Below the pieces are notes generated by a model. It saw nothing but the letters and a program-made list of their open reading frames with translations. It was not told the DNA's origin and made no database searches. Below are positions 52,924-64,000 of a stretch of DNA of 64,000 bases, in pieces; the first letter of the stretch is position 1, and every line of letters starts with the position of its first letter. Both the position numbers and the translations under genes were made by a program. This DNA is from Tritrichomonas musculus (Eukaryota > Parabasalia > Tritrichomonadida > Tritrichomonadidae): positions 8,618,001 through 8,682,000 of the forward strand of contig JAPFFF010000001.1 in NCBI GenBank assembly GCA_039105265.1, given 5' to 3'.

Positions 52924-53553
52924 TTAAGTACTGAGTGGACAATGATCAAAAGCCGTTCGGTCAATTAATTTAACAAATTTTGGGATTTTGAAATCTGCAA
53001 TTGATGAGTAATTAAATGCACCTCTCCCGATTTGTTTAAGTTGTGAATTTTGTGGAATTATAAGTTTTTGAAGTTTATTGCAATGAGCAAAAGCATATGG
53101 CCCAATTATTTTGATGAATGGAGGAATTGTTCCTTCAACAATATCACGTCGGGCAAAAATAAGAACATCAAAATCATTTGCAATATCAGATTTTCCAATG
53201 ATAAATTTATCGTCAAAATAAGAATAGTATTGATTTCCTGGATCAATTTTTATTGCCGTTAATTTAGCTGTATCTTCACACCATATCTCGTCAATATTGA
53301 TTACACTTGCTGGAATTGAGATCGATTCAACTGATGTATCTGTGAATTCATGATGACCACATCCAATATCTTCATCTTTAAATGTGCAATTGTGAATGCT
53401 TGTTACAGTATATTCTTTTTTTTCATATTTAATTGATGGTGGAATAACTAGTTCTTTTTTGTAAGCCTTTCCACCCATAACACTTGCTGTTTTATCCTTT
53501 GTATTTAGTTTATATGTAAAATCACCTAGCTCTATTGTGACTATATTTTTCAT
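52924..53553 (-). CDS. BspA-type leucine-rich-repeat protein, short
   Basis: 209 residues of the BspA/LRR_5 kind found in large families on trichomonad surfaces. The N-terminal pattern (YKLNTKDKTASVMGG, VIPPSIKYEKKEYTVTSI) is typical, followed by about five repeats of the form I-x-x-x-A-F-x-x-C-x-x-L-x-x-L-x-I-P (IIGPYAFAHCNKLQKLIIP). The frame stops in the middle of a repeat (TAFDHCPLST), only 72 bp from the end of the neighbouring transposon, so the 3' part is probably lost. No signal peptide or C-terminal membrane segment is present. The ATG sits exactly at the edge of a candidate insertion. Confidence 0.75.
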   Translation of the reverse strand: MKNIVTIELGDFTYKLNTKDKTASVMGGKAYKKELVIPPSIKYEKKEYTVTSIHNCTFKDEDIGCGHHEFTDTSVESISIPASVINIDEIWCEDTAKLTAIKIDPGNQYYSYFDDKFIIGKSDIANDFDVLIFARRDIVEGTIPPFIKIIGPYAFAHCNKLQKLIIPQNSQLKQIGRGAFNYSSIADFKIPKFVKLIDRTAFDHCPLST

Positions 53554-55038
53554 AGGTGGGCCACTTTTTTTTTGACTTTAAAAAAGTTCTTTTTTTCTTC
53601 TAATTTTAAGAATTATTCAGCAATTTCATAATATATATTTATATAACACATATATGATAGGATGCAGTTGTTATATTAAGTTTTGAACTAATATTCATCA
53701 ACTTTTTTTTTATTACATGATATGCAATATCACAAGTTCAAATGAATTAAAATACATATTTCTATTATTTTATGATATTATCTATGTCATACATCAAGAA
53801 TGATCTGGAAACAATATAAAATAATTAATAGATTTCTCTGAAAAGTTAAAATAAAAGGTATTTTTAATTTTCAGAAGTATATAAAAAAATTGAATGTTTT
53901 CTTTTTTGATATTTAGTTTCTTCATCGCCCAGGCTTTTTATTGATATAGTTAGTTATAACATAACTTCAAAGATAAAGGTTAGTTGGGAAAACATATTCA
54001 AAAAGTTGAATTAGTTAACGGAATGATTCAATTTTGGAGCCACTTGGTAAGAAATTATAAACGGTCAAACAATAAATTTGGTATAAATAAAGGTAAATTA
54101 AAATTAGATATATGTCCTAGAATATTGGACCTTTATTAAAAAATCATAAAAAATTAAAATCAGCTTTTTTTTATTCAATTTTCTCTCAATTTATAAAAAG
54201 AGCTTTCAAATATTTTTTATATTTTTTCCCTTATTGAAATTTTGAGATTTTTAGAAAAAGCAATATCTTAATATAAAATTAAATTAATCTATATTAATAT
54301 TATAATTTCATATTAGAATTATATATTAAAAATATATATAAATGAGATATTTCATTTTAAATTTAAAAAGCAAAGATAATCAAAATTAAAATTATTTTAT
54401 ATTTATTTGAATTTTTAAAATTTCAAAAAAAACTAAGTTTTAATAAAAATTATAAATATAGCAATTTAAATAGAAATAAACATAATATATTTTTATTATA
54501 ATATTATAAACATAAATATAATAGTAAATAATATTTTAAAATATTTATAATAAATCATATACTAATAAATTTTCAAAATCATTATAATCGAATAATTGAT
54601 TATTTCTAACTTTTTCAAAACGAATTTTTATAGCATTCTTCATTTGTTATATTCAAAATTTTTTGTATAGAAAAAATCATTTATTTCTTTTTATATTTTG
54701 TCTTTGATTATAATCAACAAGATATAACTTTAAACAAAATTAAATTAAACAATTAATTTAAAATTAAAATAGATATTTTTATTCTTAATAAATGAAATTT
54801 TCTTATATAAATTGAATGATCTTTTTAAATTCTTATAATTTTGAGAAAATTATTTCAAATATTTTTGAAAGATTTTATCTATACTATTTGAATAGTTTAC
54901 AAAAAAAATATGAAAATTTAAATTATTCATAAAAACTTTATCTTTAATATTTATGAACTATAATTAATATTTTATTTTATTATTATATGTAATCTATCTA
55001 ATGGTGCAAAAGTTATAAAAATTCATTGGTGGCCCACC
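53552..55038. mobile_element. Candidate element with GGTGGGCCAC ends
   Basis: GGTGGGCCAC (53555-53564) and its reverse complement (55029-55038) bracket 1.48 kb of gene-free AT-rich DNA. The 8-bp string TATTTTTC lies just outside on both sides (53544-53551 and 55039-55046), though with three extra bases on the left before the repeat. The ends are near-palindromic and AT-rich 8-mers recur by chance, so this is tentative. Bases 53958-54070 inside are related to 48182-48290. Confidence 0.4.
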
Positions 55039-55046
55039 TATTTTTC

Positions 55047-55920
55047 TCAAAATAAAAAACACTTATTCCTTTTTAATCGTTATAATGCAAAAATACAATT
55101 TATAATGCATATAATTGATATATTTTTTTTTGAAAAATATAGATTTTATATCAATATTTAATACATGTATCGACGAATTTTGTTAGTGTTTTTGTAAAAA
55201 GTTCTAAAAATTCATTAAGTAACTTAAATATTGATTTATAAGATAAATGTCTAATTCAATCATCATTGTTTGCTTCATCTGATTTAAAATAAACCAAATT
55301 TTCGTCCAATTTTAGCAATTATTCAAAAAAACGTTATTATTGAATTCTTATGCATTTTATAAGTTTATGCCATATACCTTATCAAATAATATAAAATAAT
55401 CTATTATAGTTATTTCGATACAACAATTCAAATATAAGGCAATTATACGGATTGAGGAATAATCATATTCTATGTGATATCCTGACATTATCATATATTG
55501 AACAAGCCGATGAACCGGATTTTTTTATTCCTTTATATATAAATTGATTATTTAAAAATTGAAATAATAAAAATATAATAATTCAAAATTTGTGTACATT
55601 GAATATTCAAAAACAAAAAAATTTTCTTCTTCTATAATTATACAATCATTATTGTTTTATCCCATATATCCCAATAAAGTTATCGACAAAAAATATTAGT
55701 TTTGGCCTGAGAATTTGTATTTTTCTTCTTTATTTCACGAGATATTAAAATCAAAAAATTTTCTATAAGAGTTTGTTTTTAATAAAAAAAATTCTTCTGA
55801 TATTTTTTTATTCTTATTCTATTTTTATAAAAAAATATCAAAAATATTAACTTTTGAATTTTTTCTTCTATTCAAAAAATTGAGAGAAATTTAAGCTTAC
55901 CCTTAATGGAGCAATTTTTT
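55047..55920. other. Intergenic, no gene
   Basis: Very AT-rich sequence with no open frame, tandem repeat or inverted pair that I could find. Confidence 0.5.
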
Positions 55921-56854
55921 TGGCTCAAAGTCTTTATGCCCTTCACGATTTTGTGAGGATTCTCTCAATTTTTTGTGTAATTTTTATCAAAAATGTAAAA
56001 ATATAAAAATTAGCTAAGAAACAAATTGAATGATCATAGAATTGCAAAATAAACATTCAAAATAAATAATTAAAATATCTCCACCAAAAAATCATTAAAT
56101 AAAGCATTTCACTAAATTAAATGATAAAATATTATATTTTAGTAAATGAATATATGCACCAAAAGATGAAAAAGATGACTTTTCCTTATTCATTGAAAAT
56201 AATTGAGAGATCATTGAAATAATAATAAATGCATTCAATTAAAAAAACTAAAATATCTTGCCGAAAATAATAAAAACTATATTTCCAATCTAAATTAAAC
56301 TTAATAATATAAGTAATATAATATATAAACAAATATAAAATGCGTATATTTTCGATATTTGGTTTTTAATTCAAAATAATTGAGAGAACATTGAAATAGG
56401 AATTAATGCATTCAATTAAAAAAACTGAAATATCTTGCTGGAAATAATAAAAACTATATTTCCAATCTAAATTAAACTTAATTATATAAGTAATATAATA
56501 TATAAACAAATATAAAATGCGTATATTTTCGATATTTGGTTTTTAATTCAAAATAATTGAGAGATCATTGAAACAAGAATTAATCTATTCAATTTAAAAA
56601 TAAACAATATCCTAGTAAATTTAACGATATGTATATTATTTCTCTGGTTAAAATAGAATTAAATTGATGATAAGTAATTAAAATAATATTAGTTAATGAG
56701 AATTATTATTTTATTATTTTGAATGCAAAAAATTGAATACTCTAATATAATCATAAATTTTTCAAAAATTTTACAAAATTTTTGAGAAATAAAATGTATC
56801 AAACTACTCAAACAGAAAGACATTATGTTAATTTATGTATTCCATTGTGCTAAT
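55921..56854. repeat. Left long inverted-repeat arm with 185-bp internal duplication
   Basis: About 934 bp. Within it, a unit of about 185 bp beginning AAAATAATTGAGAGA and containing ATGCGTATATTTTCGATATT repeats in tandem a little over twice (about 56197-56600). Partner arm at 59386-60284. Confidence 0.85.
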
Positions 56855-56952
56855 ATGTGTAAAACCACCATATTAGAATTGATTATATCTTATATTTATT
56901 AAATAAAATAATATTTTATATATATATATATATATATCCTATCATTTATATA

Positions 56953-57427
56953 GACTTGTTATTTTGAGAATCGATATCAAAAACGTCACTTTTTTGCATC
57001 TGATACTCGATTATCAGTTTAAAAATCTGATATCGAGATTATCAATTATCAAGATATCAGATTTGAAATGTGATATAAAAATAATTGTAAACTTGATATC
57101 AATTACCGAGATCTCGAGATCTCAAACAGATTTATCTTTTTTTATAATTGTTATTTGTGATTTTATAATATCTAAAAATAAATAATAGAATGTATTGATG
57201 TTTATTTTAAGATTAAAATCATAAAAATTCATTCTTTTTTATGAAATATTTGAGAATAAATTACGATCATATATTTATCAAAAAGCCTAATTGAAAATTC
57301 TGATATCAAAAGCTGAGAAAGATGATTCTCGATCTCTGAAATCGATCTCGAGAATCTGAGTATATTTATGTATCGATATCAAAAAGTCAATCAATTATCG
57401 ATCTCGAGAATCGGAGAATAACAAGTA
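56953..57427. mobile_element. Candidate MITE with palindrome-rich ends
   Basis: ACTTGTTATTTTGAGAATCG near 56955 and, reversed, the string CGGAGAATAACAAGT near 57413 form an imperfect inverted pair. The interior is unusually rich in GATATC, GATCTCGAGATC and similar palindromes near both ends. There is no coding frame beyond a 73-codon chance one. The target duplication is not resolved. Confidence 0.4.
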
Positions 57428-57839
57428 TACATTTATGTTATTATAGTGAAACCTTGATAAAAACCTATAATAATTAAAATTATAAATAACTAATATACAC
57501 CATATTCATTTTAAATTATTCAATTTATAAAATATTTTTTTTTTTTTTTTATAAAAGGCTTAATGATTATTTACATTTTTAACTATATCTAATGTACATT
57601 ATATTATATGAGTCTGATTTAATTTATTTTTACATTTTTAAAGACTCTTCTTTTTAAAAAAAATAGCATATGTACTTTTTGAGCCTAATTCCTATTTGTG
57701 CTTTCCCATTAAGTTAAATAAATTGAATTCACTATGTTTTTAAAACAATATATCAATATTTTATAACCAAAGATTAAAATTAAAATGCAGAAATCGAGAT
57801 TATTTTGAGCTTTATGGTCATTATATATGCTCAAATATT

Positions 57840-58880
57840 ATGAATATGCATCATACATATATGAATATGAATTAAATGTTTATGAATATCTATTAAATAT
57901 GCACAAATATTCATGAATATGTACCAAACATGCATGAATTCTATTAAATATGTATAAATGTGCATCAAACATATATGAATATGCATCTAATATCTATAAA
58001 TATGCATCAAATATGTATGAATATACACCAAAATGTATGAATATGAATCAAACATATATGAATATATATCAAATATGCATGAATATGCATCAAATATGTA
58101 TGAATATGCATCAAATATGTATGAATATGCAATAAAATATATAAATATGCATTAAATATGTATGAATATGCAATAAAATATCTATTAATATGCACAATAA
58201 TGGTTGAATATGCATCAAATATGTATGAATATACACCAAAATGTATGAATATGAATCAAACATATATGAATATATATTAAATATGCATGAATATGCATCA
58301 AATATGTATGAATATGCAATAAAATATATAAATATGCATTAAATATGTATGAATATGCAATAAAATATATAAATATGCATTAAATATCTATTAATATGCA
58401 CAATAATGGTTGAATATGCATCAAATATGTATGAAAATGCATTAAACATATATGAATATCTATTAAATATGCATGAATATGCATCAAATATGTATGATTA
58501 TGCATCAAATATGTATGAATATGCATCAAATATGCATGAATATGCAATAAAATATCTATTAATATGCACAATAATGGTTGAATATGCATCAAATATGCAT
58601 GAATATGCATCAAACATATATGAATATATATTAAATATGCATGAATATGCATCAAATATGTATGAATATGCATCAAATATGCATGAATATGCAATAAAAT
58701 ATCCATTAATATGCACAATAATGGTTGAATATGCATCAAATATGCATGAATATGCAATAAAATATCTATTAATATGCACAATAATGGTTGAATATGCATC
58801 AAATATGTATGAATATGCATCAAATATGTATGAATATGCACAAAAATGTATGGATATGCATTAAATATGTATGAGCATGT
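57840..58880. repeat. 21-bp tandem array (ATATGCATCAAATATGTATG type)
   Basis: About 1 kb of degenerate copies of a roughly 21-bp unit, with 9-12 bp half-units mixed in. A larger block containing AATATGCACAATAATGGTTG recurs several times. Because 21 is a multiple of three and the unit lacks stops in several frames, open frames over 150 codons run on both strands (for example 58406-58864 plus, 58380-58841 minus). I read them as by-products, not genes. Confidence 0.9.
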
Positions 58881-59385
58881 TAATCTTGTTTATCCCCTGT
58901 GAAGGTGTGATTTATAATCTAATTATTATTATTATTTTTTTTTTTTTTGCATTTAATATTCTTTTGAAATATTATTTGTCTCATATTTCTCATATTTCTA
59001 ACTATAACTTTCATCTGTAAAAGATGTAAAAAATTGGAATTATCAATGTGTAATTTATTAATGTCAATATAAAATCTTGACAAATTCCACATTCTTATCA
59101 TGAATTTCACTTATTATAATCACTTACAATTTTCATGCTAAAATTTTTGGTATCCTCTATATTCACTTTTTAAAATGAATTTGCAAAATAAAGTTAAATC
59201 AAAAATTTTAATTATATAATTAGTATATATTTCTTTTTTATGGTATTTCATACAGATGATTCTATTTGTTGTTATCATAAAAACTTTATATGCTTTTATT
59301 ATGATCATTATTTTTGTTATGTTTTTTCGCTAAATTTTTAAAAAATAAATCAAATTTTTTAGATGTAACATAAAAGTAATATGTC
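58881..59385. other. Gene-free inner part of the long-TIR element
   Basis: About 500 bp of AT-rich sequence between the 21-bp array and the right arm. A 63-codon frame on the minus strand is probably chance. Confidence 0.5.
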
Positions 59386-60284
59386 GATTAGCACAATGGA
59401 ATACATAAATTAACATAATGTCTTTCTGTTTGAGTAGTTTGATACATTTTATTTCTCAAAAATTTTGTAAAATTTTTGAAAAATTTATGATTATATTAGA
59501 GTATTCAATTTTTTGCATTCAAAATAATAAAATAATAATTCTCATTAACTAATATTATTTTAATTACTTATCATCAATTTAATTCTATTTTAACCAGAGA
59601 AATAATATACATATCGTTAAATTTACTAGGATATTGTTTATTTTTAAATTGAATAGATTAATTCTTGTTTCAATGATCTCTCAATTATTTTGAATTAAAA
59701 ACCAAATATCGAAAATATACGCATTTTATATTTGTTTATATATTATATTACTTATATAATTAAGTTTAATTTAGATTGGAAATATAGTTTTTATTATTTC
59801 CAGCAAGATATTTCAGTTTTTTTAATTGAATGCATTAATTCCTATTTCAATGTTCTCTCAATTATTTTGAATTAAAAACCAAATATCGAAAATATACGCA
59901 TTTTATATTTGTTTATATATTATATTACTTATATTATTAAGTTTAATTTAGATTGGAAATATAGTTTTTATTATTTTCGGCAAGATATTTTAGTTTTTTT
60001 AATTGAATGCATTTATTATTATTTCAATGATCTCTCAATTATTTTCAATGAATAAGGAAAAGTCATCTTTTTCATCTTTTGGTGCATATATTCATTTACT
60101 AAAATATAATATTTTATCATTTAATTTAGTGAAATGCTTTATTTAATGATTTTTTGGTGGAGATATTTTAATTATTTATTTTGAATGTTTATTTTGCAAT
60201 TCTATGATCATTCAATTTGTTTCTGAGAGTATGTTTTTTTTCTTCAGAAAAATTGAGAGTGAAGGGCATAAAGACTTTGAGCCA
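59386..60284. repeat. Right long inverted-repeat arm
   Basis: About 899 bp, the reverse complement of 55921-56854, including the 185-bp internal duplication. The last matching bases are GACTTTGAGCCA at 60273-60284. About 45 bp present near the outer end of the left arm are missing or replaced here. Confidence 0.85.
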
Positions 60285-60925
60285 TTTTTTTTTTTCTTTT
60301 GAAACTTTTTGAATGAATATGGGCCAAAATACCATTTTTTTCTTCAAGATCTATTATTTAAAGAGTTATTGGTTTACTATCATTATGCTTTTTTATATTC
60401 ATTTTCGCATTTACTGCCAAAACAGCTTATCTACCCTGAAAAATATTCATTTTTTAGAACTGCGGGGTGGTTACATTTTTTTAAATTCAATTATTAATTT
60501 TTTTCGATGAGAAAAAATGTTCTAAAAAAGGAATATTTTTCAGTGTATATGGCAAAACAAGTCGTATTTTGCCTATACTTATTTCATTAACAATTTTTTT
60601 CATTTGTAATATATTCCTTAAGTCATTAAAACATGTTATTGCTCCCTTAAAAAGACGTTTTATGAATCGTATTGAACCAACAAGATCTAATCTTTCATAC
60701 ATTTAAATCATTTGAATACAATTAATACAAATATTTTATCATTAAATAAACTTTAGGTTTTTTTAATGAAATTATACTGAAATAAGCAATCTTTCTTTTT
60801 TATTAATAAAAAAATTTCATGAGTTTTTATCATATTTTTATATCACATGTCATTAAACTTTCATGAAATAAAGAATGCAATTATTCAAGTTATCTTCGCT
60901 TTTTAATCTTTATTATCTTATACGC
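60285..60925. other. Intergenic with a 24-bp-stem hairpin
   Basis: No supported gene. CTGAAAAATATTCATTTTTT (from 60439) and its near-perfect reverse complement (to 60541) form a stem of about 24 bp with one mismatch around a loop of about 55 bases. Weaker outer pairing (GGCCAAAATAC near 60320, GTATTTTGCC near 60571) suggests a small decayed MITE. Confidence 0.5.
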
Positions 60926-62795
60926 ATGAAATGTCCATTCAAAAACTACTTTAACTGGCTTATTCTTTTTATATACCCGATATCGTGTATTGAACCAAGC
61001 GAAATATTCGAAACCAATCAAGATTCTACATTTTAGGGATACCTTGAATCTGCCCTTCTCTATCCACCATGGATATTTGGTACCAAGACATTGATGACAG
61101 ATTCGATATTTTTCTTTTGTATAAGCATTACTCCATTTTTAATTGTAATATACTCGCAAGTTCATATCAAAAAGTTCAACGATCAGAAGCATGTAAATTT
61201 TTGGTGTGCCCTTGTTATTCGTATCTGCCAGCAATTTTTGACACCATTTATGGCAATTCCATTAATGTTCCGATTTTCATATTTAATCGAGCAAATATTC
61301 ATATTAAAAGCAGGCAAGAATCATGAATTTGTATTTTCATTTATAATTTGTTGCATTAAAATATTTTTCATCGATTTTGTCATAAATTCTAAGGCTGATT
61401 ATTACGATGGAAAACACATGACAACTTTGTTTATCATTCGAATAATTCTGGCTGTGACTTGCTTTTTATTATCCTATATTAATAATGATTTGGTCGCTGC
61501 TATCGTTATTTCACTCATTTTTTTCATCTGTTTTTCAACCGTTTATTTTAGATTGACTAATTTGGTCCACGTTTCACCTATTGGCCAACATCTTGAAACT
61601 GTTCCTTTCTTCATTTGTCCATTTATGATTCTGTTTAATTATTTCGTTCATAATGGATTTTATTCTTTGCTTCTTCTGTTCAATTTTAGATGTTTTTTAT
61701 ATATAAAGTAAGATTCAAAAAACTTGGGACAAACTTTTTCAATACGCAAAGGTCGAAATTACTCATTATAAAGGTCAATAAGTCCCAAGTGGAATGCAAG
61801 ATTTTCAGAGAAACATTGAAAAAAATTGAATGTTGTCCCAAGCATTTTGAATCCAACTTTAGCTTCAACATGAAATGCCTTATCTTTCTTATGAATTCAC
61901 GAGGAATTACAAAAGTCATGAAATGCCTTTTCCTTATAATTGCAACATCAGTAATAACATATATAAACTGGTAGTCATTTTTGCATACAACTCATTTTTC
62001 AATTTATCATTGAAAACTAATAATTATTTATTTCAAAATTGAGTTGATTATCTTCATTTTTCAATACTATTCAGAAAAATTGAGTTGTATGCAAAAATGA
62101 CTACCAGTTTAAATTAAACAGTATTTTTGATTTTAAAAACTCAAATACTGATTTCTTTGAAATCGACAACGAATCAATGGAAATTTCCATATTATCAACT
62201 TTTATTCAAGAATTCAACCATTAAGTAACATGACAAGTGGTGCACTTTTCATTCTTGAACGTTACTTGTCAAATCACATGCTTCATAATTATACAATTCA
62301 AAATGTAATTGACAACATTCCATATGATTTAGATTATTCAGTGATGTTTATTTGCAAGTGAAAAACCTAAAAAGCCACGCAAATATTATAAGTGAAATAT
62401 ATAAAAGCAACTTGGAAAGTTATTATATTTGCAAAGTTGCATTAATCACTATTTGTGGTTTTGCTATTATGTCTTGTATCGTCTATTTAATTCAAATTAA
62501 CATTATTTATAGAAAGGAGAAAATTAAAATTGAATTCTTGAGTTCAGAGGATTTGTTTTCGTTGTTCTTGTTACAAGAAAGTAAAAAAGCTTGGGAACTT
62601 CTTCGTGATTTTATTGAATGCTCAAGTGATCCTGCAACAACTGAAGGAAATATGAATAGTGCTCGTTCATCGGTTAATCTTACTCATTTACAATACATAC
62701 CATCGAGTTTGAGTGCAATTAGTTTTCTTGACTTAAACGAAAATAGGCCAAATCAGGCAAATACAAACAGCATACAGTTATGTATAAAATATTGA
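60926..62795 (+). pseudogene. Broken polytopic membrane protein gene
   Basis: From the ATG at 60926 the frame codes MKCPFKNYFNWLILFIYPIS, meets TAG at 61034-61036, then continues in frame to 61711 with at least five hydrophobic membrane-type segments (for example FIIRIILAVTCFLLSYIN). A frameshift near 61700 passes to a frame ending near 61965, where a 144-bp MITE is inserted. Coding-like sequence resumes after it, with further shifts near 62220 and 62345, and ends at 62795 after one more membrane segment (ALITICGFAIMSCIVYLIQI) and a Ser/Asn-rich tail. The layout, many N-terminal membrane segments then a cytoplasmic part, resembles the membrane half of trichomonad receptor-type nucleotide cyclases, but no cyclase domain is present. 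I do not rely on that. Confidence 0.6.
61966..62109. mobile_element. 144-bp TA-flanked MITE inside the pseudogene
   Basis: The ends AACTGGTAGTCATTTTTGCA (left) and their reverse complement (right) pair perfectly over 29 bp. TA lies on both sides (61964-61965 and 62110-62111), as for Tc1/mariner-type MITEs. Coding-like sequence lies directly on both sides (ATSVITYI before, LNSIFDFKNSNTDFFEID after), so it split the gene. Confidence 0.88.
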
Positions 62796-64000
62796 AGCAG
62801 TATAAAAAGTGGAAGCACTTTTTTAAAAAATTTTCAAAATTTTTTTTCAAAAATCAATTTTTTTCTCATCATATATTAAAGTTATCCAAAAGTAAAATAA
62901 ACCAAAATGCTAAGCGTTTAATACTTTTTATAAATAACTATGACATTTTTATATTAGACTAAAGTCAGAGAATTTTTCGAATGAAGAAGAAGAGAAAATA
63001 TAATGCATTTTATTAGTAGCACTGTGCATTATTTCAAAATTAAATTGGATATATCGATTCTATATATGCTACCACATAATAAATAAAAATAAAACTATAG
63101 CCATTATTATTAACATTTATGATAAAAATAGAAATTTATTTTTTTTTTAAGGCCGTTTAAATTTTATGAAAATTTAAAATTGTTGAAAGTCTGATAAAAA
63201 TGATTTCTAGTTGGATTTAACTTAAATAAATGTTTCTATATATATTCATGAAGATCATTACTACAAGAATCCCCTATTCTATTTTGCTTTTTTTAAGCAG
63301 AATGCTAATTTCAAAATTAGAAATGTTAATATCTTCTTTTTCAATCATTACACTTTTATGTTTGACTAAAAAAAATAATTAAATCTATAAATCACACGTT
63401 ATAAATGAATAAAACATGTTGTATATGAATTATGTACCAAGATACAATCGTATTCTTGAAATCGATAAAATAAACGTCTGTGATTTATAAACGAATATGA
63501 TGTATTAAAAAAAAGTATTTCTATATTTTTTTTTGATTTTATAGTATCAAAGGATTTAATAGTTGCTATCTGATATTAATTTAGGCTTTGTATGATTATT
63601 TTTATTGTACATTTAGGTTTTTTTTATGTAAATTCACAATATGTAAATGATCAGAATTGATCATTCGTTTTAACTAATAAATGAATATTATATAAATTAC
63701 AATACTTTTAAATCAATAAATAATGATATAATCCTATTAAATTAGTTTTTTTTTTACTTGAAAATGAATTTTTATTTCATTTTGTCAATTTCCCTTATTT
63801 GTCATCAAATCCGACTCATCTAAAGATATAATTAGATTCAAAATGTAATAATTAGGGTAATATATTTGTGACATATGCTAATTATATTCTCACGTTTATC
63901 GTAACACAAAAATGATATATTTGTTGTAAATAATTAAACTATTCATCATATTCATTTATTGATTATTTTATAAATATAAATTAATAAATAATGAATATGA
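62796..64000. other. Intergenic to window end, no gene
   Basis: AT-rich sequence without a convincing open frame. A 60-codon Lys/Phe-rich frame at 62780-62962 overlaps the end of the pseudogene and looks like low-complexity chance. No tandem or inverted repeats of note. Confidence 0.5.

Larger units (their letters stand above)
55921..60284. mobile_element. 4.36-kb element with ~0.9-kb terminal inverted repeats
   Basis: Bases 55921-56854 and 59386-60284 are inverted copies of each other, nearly identical apart from an indel of about 45 bp near the outer ends. The outer ends begin TGGCTCAAAGTCTTTATGCC. Poly-T on both sides hides any target duplication. The 2.5 kb between the arms holds a candidate small MITE and a 21-bp tandem array but no transposase or other recognisable gene. 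It is a non-autonomous, foldback-like element or an inverted duplication of unknown family. The high arm identity points to a recent origin or to gene conversion. Confidence 0.75.

Noticed and set aside
58380-58864. Genes of about 150 codons on both strands
   Set aside because: They are translations of the 21-bp satellite; composition is purely repetitive and both strands are equally open.
55921-60284. Polinton or other virus-like element, because of the long inverted repeats
   Set aside because: The interior has no virus-type gene of any kind, only satellites and AT-rich DNA.
62780-62962. 60-residue Lys/Phe-rich protein
   Set aside because: Low-complexity frame overlapping the end of a pseudogene, without recognisable motif.

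Overview
The window looks like a trichomonad (Parabasalia) genome, most likely a Tritrichomonas-type species. It is very AT-rich, the genes are long and intronless, and gene spacing is tight. It also holds a TRIP12-type HECT ligase, an M60/TCAF-like protein, a BspA-type leucine-rich-repeat protein and a dense load of cut-and-paste DNA transposons. The species call is inference; no marker gene is present.

Layout. 1-4225: two copies of one Mutator-like element, one apparently inserted into the other; the inserted copy has an intact SWIM-finger MULE transposase. 4340-5325: a 122-bp tandem array. 5963-7276: a non-autonomous inverted-repeat element. 7297-11569: a pogo/CENP-B-type element with an intact DD35D transposase. 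11988-13464: a Tc1-type DD34E element with a damaged transposase. 13711-26860: the outstanding feature, a 13.15-kb mariner/Tc1-type element with matching ends and a TA target duplication. It contains an 8.2-kb array of 23-bp repeats and one 1270-codon gene that fuses a ubiquitin-specific-protease-like domain to a DD35E transposase. 27857-31238: three non-autonomous elements with 8-bp target duplications, one nested in another.

31483-44869 is an island of host genes: HECT ligase, a 1560-residue helical-repeat protein, a coiled-coil protein, two small divergently transcribed genes and an M60/TCAF-like protein with a myristoylation-type start. Three of these carry TTGAAAAAGT 20-27 bases before the ATG, a candidate core-promoter element.

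44928-64000 returns to repeats: a TTAA-flanked element, a decayed relative of the USP-transposase element (49197-52852), a short BspA-like gene (52924-53553) with a possible element at its start codon, a 4.36-kb element with about 0.9-kb terminal inverted repeats (55921-60284), and a broken polytopic membrane protein gene (60926-62795) interrupted by a 144-bp TA-flanked MITE. The last 1.2 kb holds no gene I can support.

The main biological suggestion is a family of large mariner-type elements whose ends share a common head (CAGG.TYGGACAT) followed by a family-specific repeat that recurs near the ends. In the larger member the transposase is joined to a deubiquitinase-like domain and the element carries its own satellite. 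No RNA genes or CRISPR arrays were seen.
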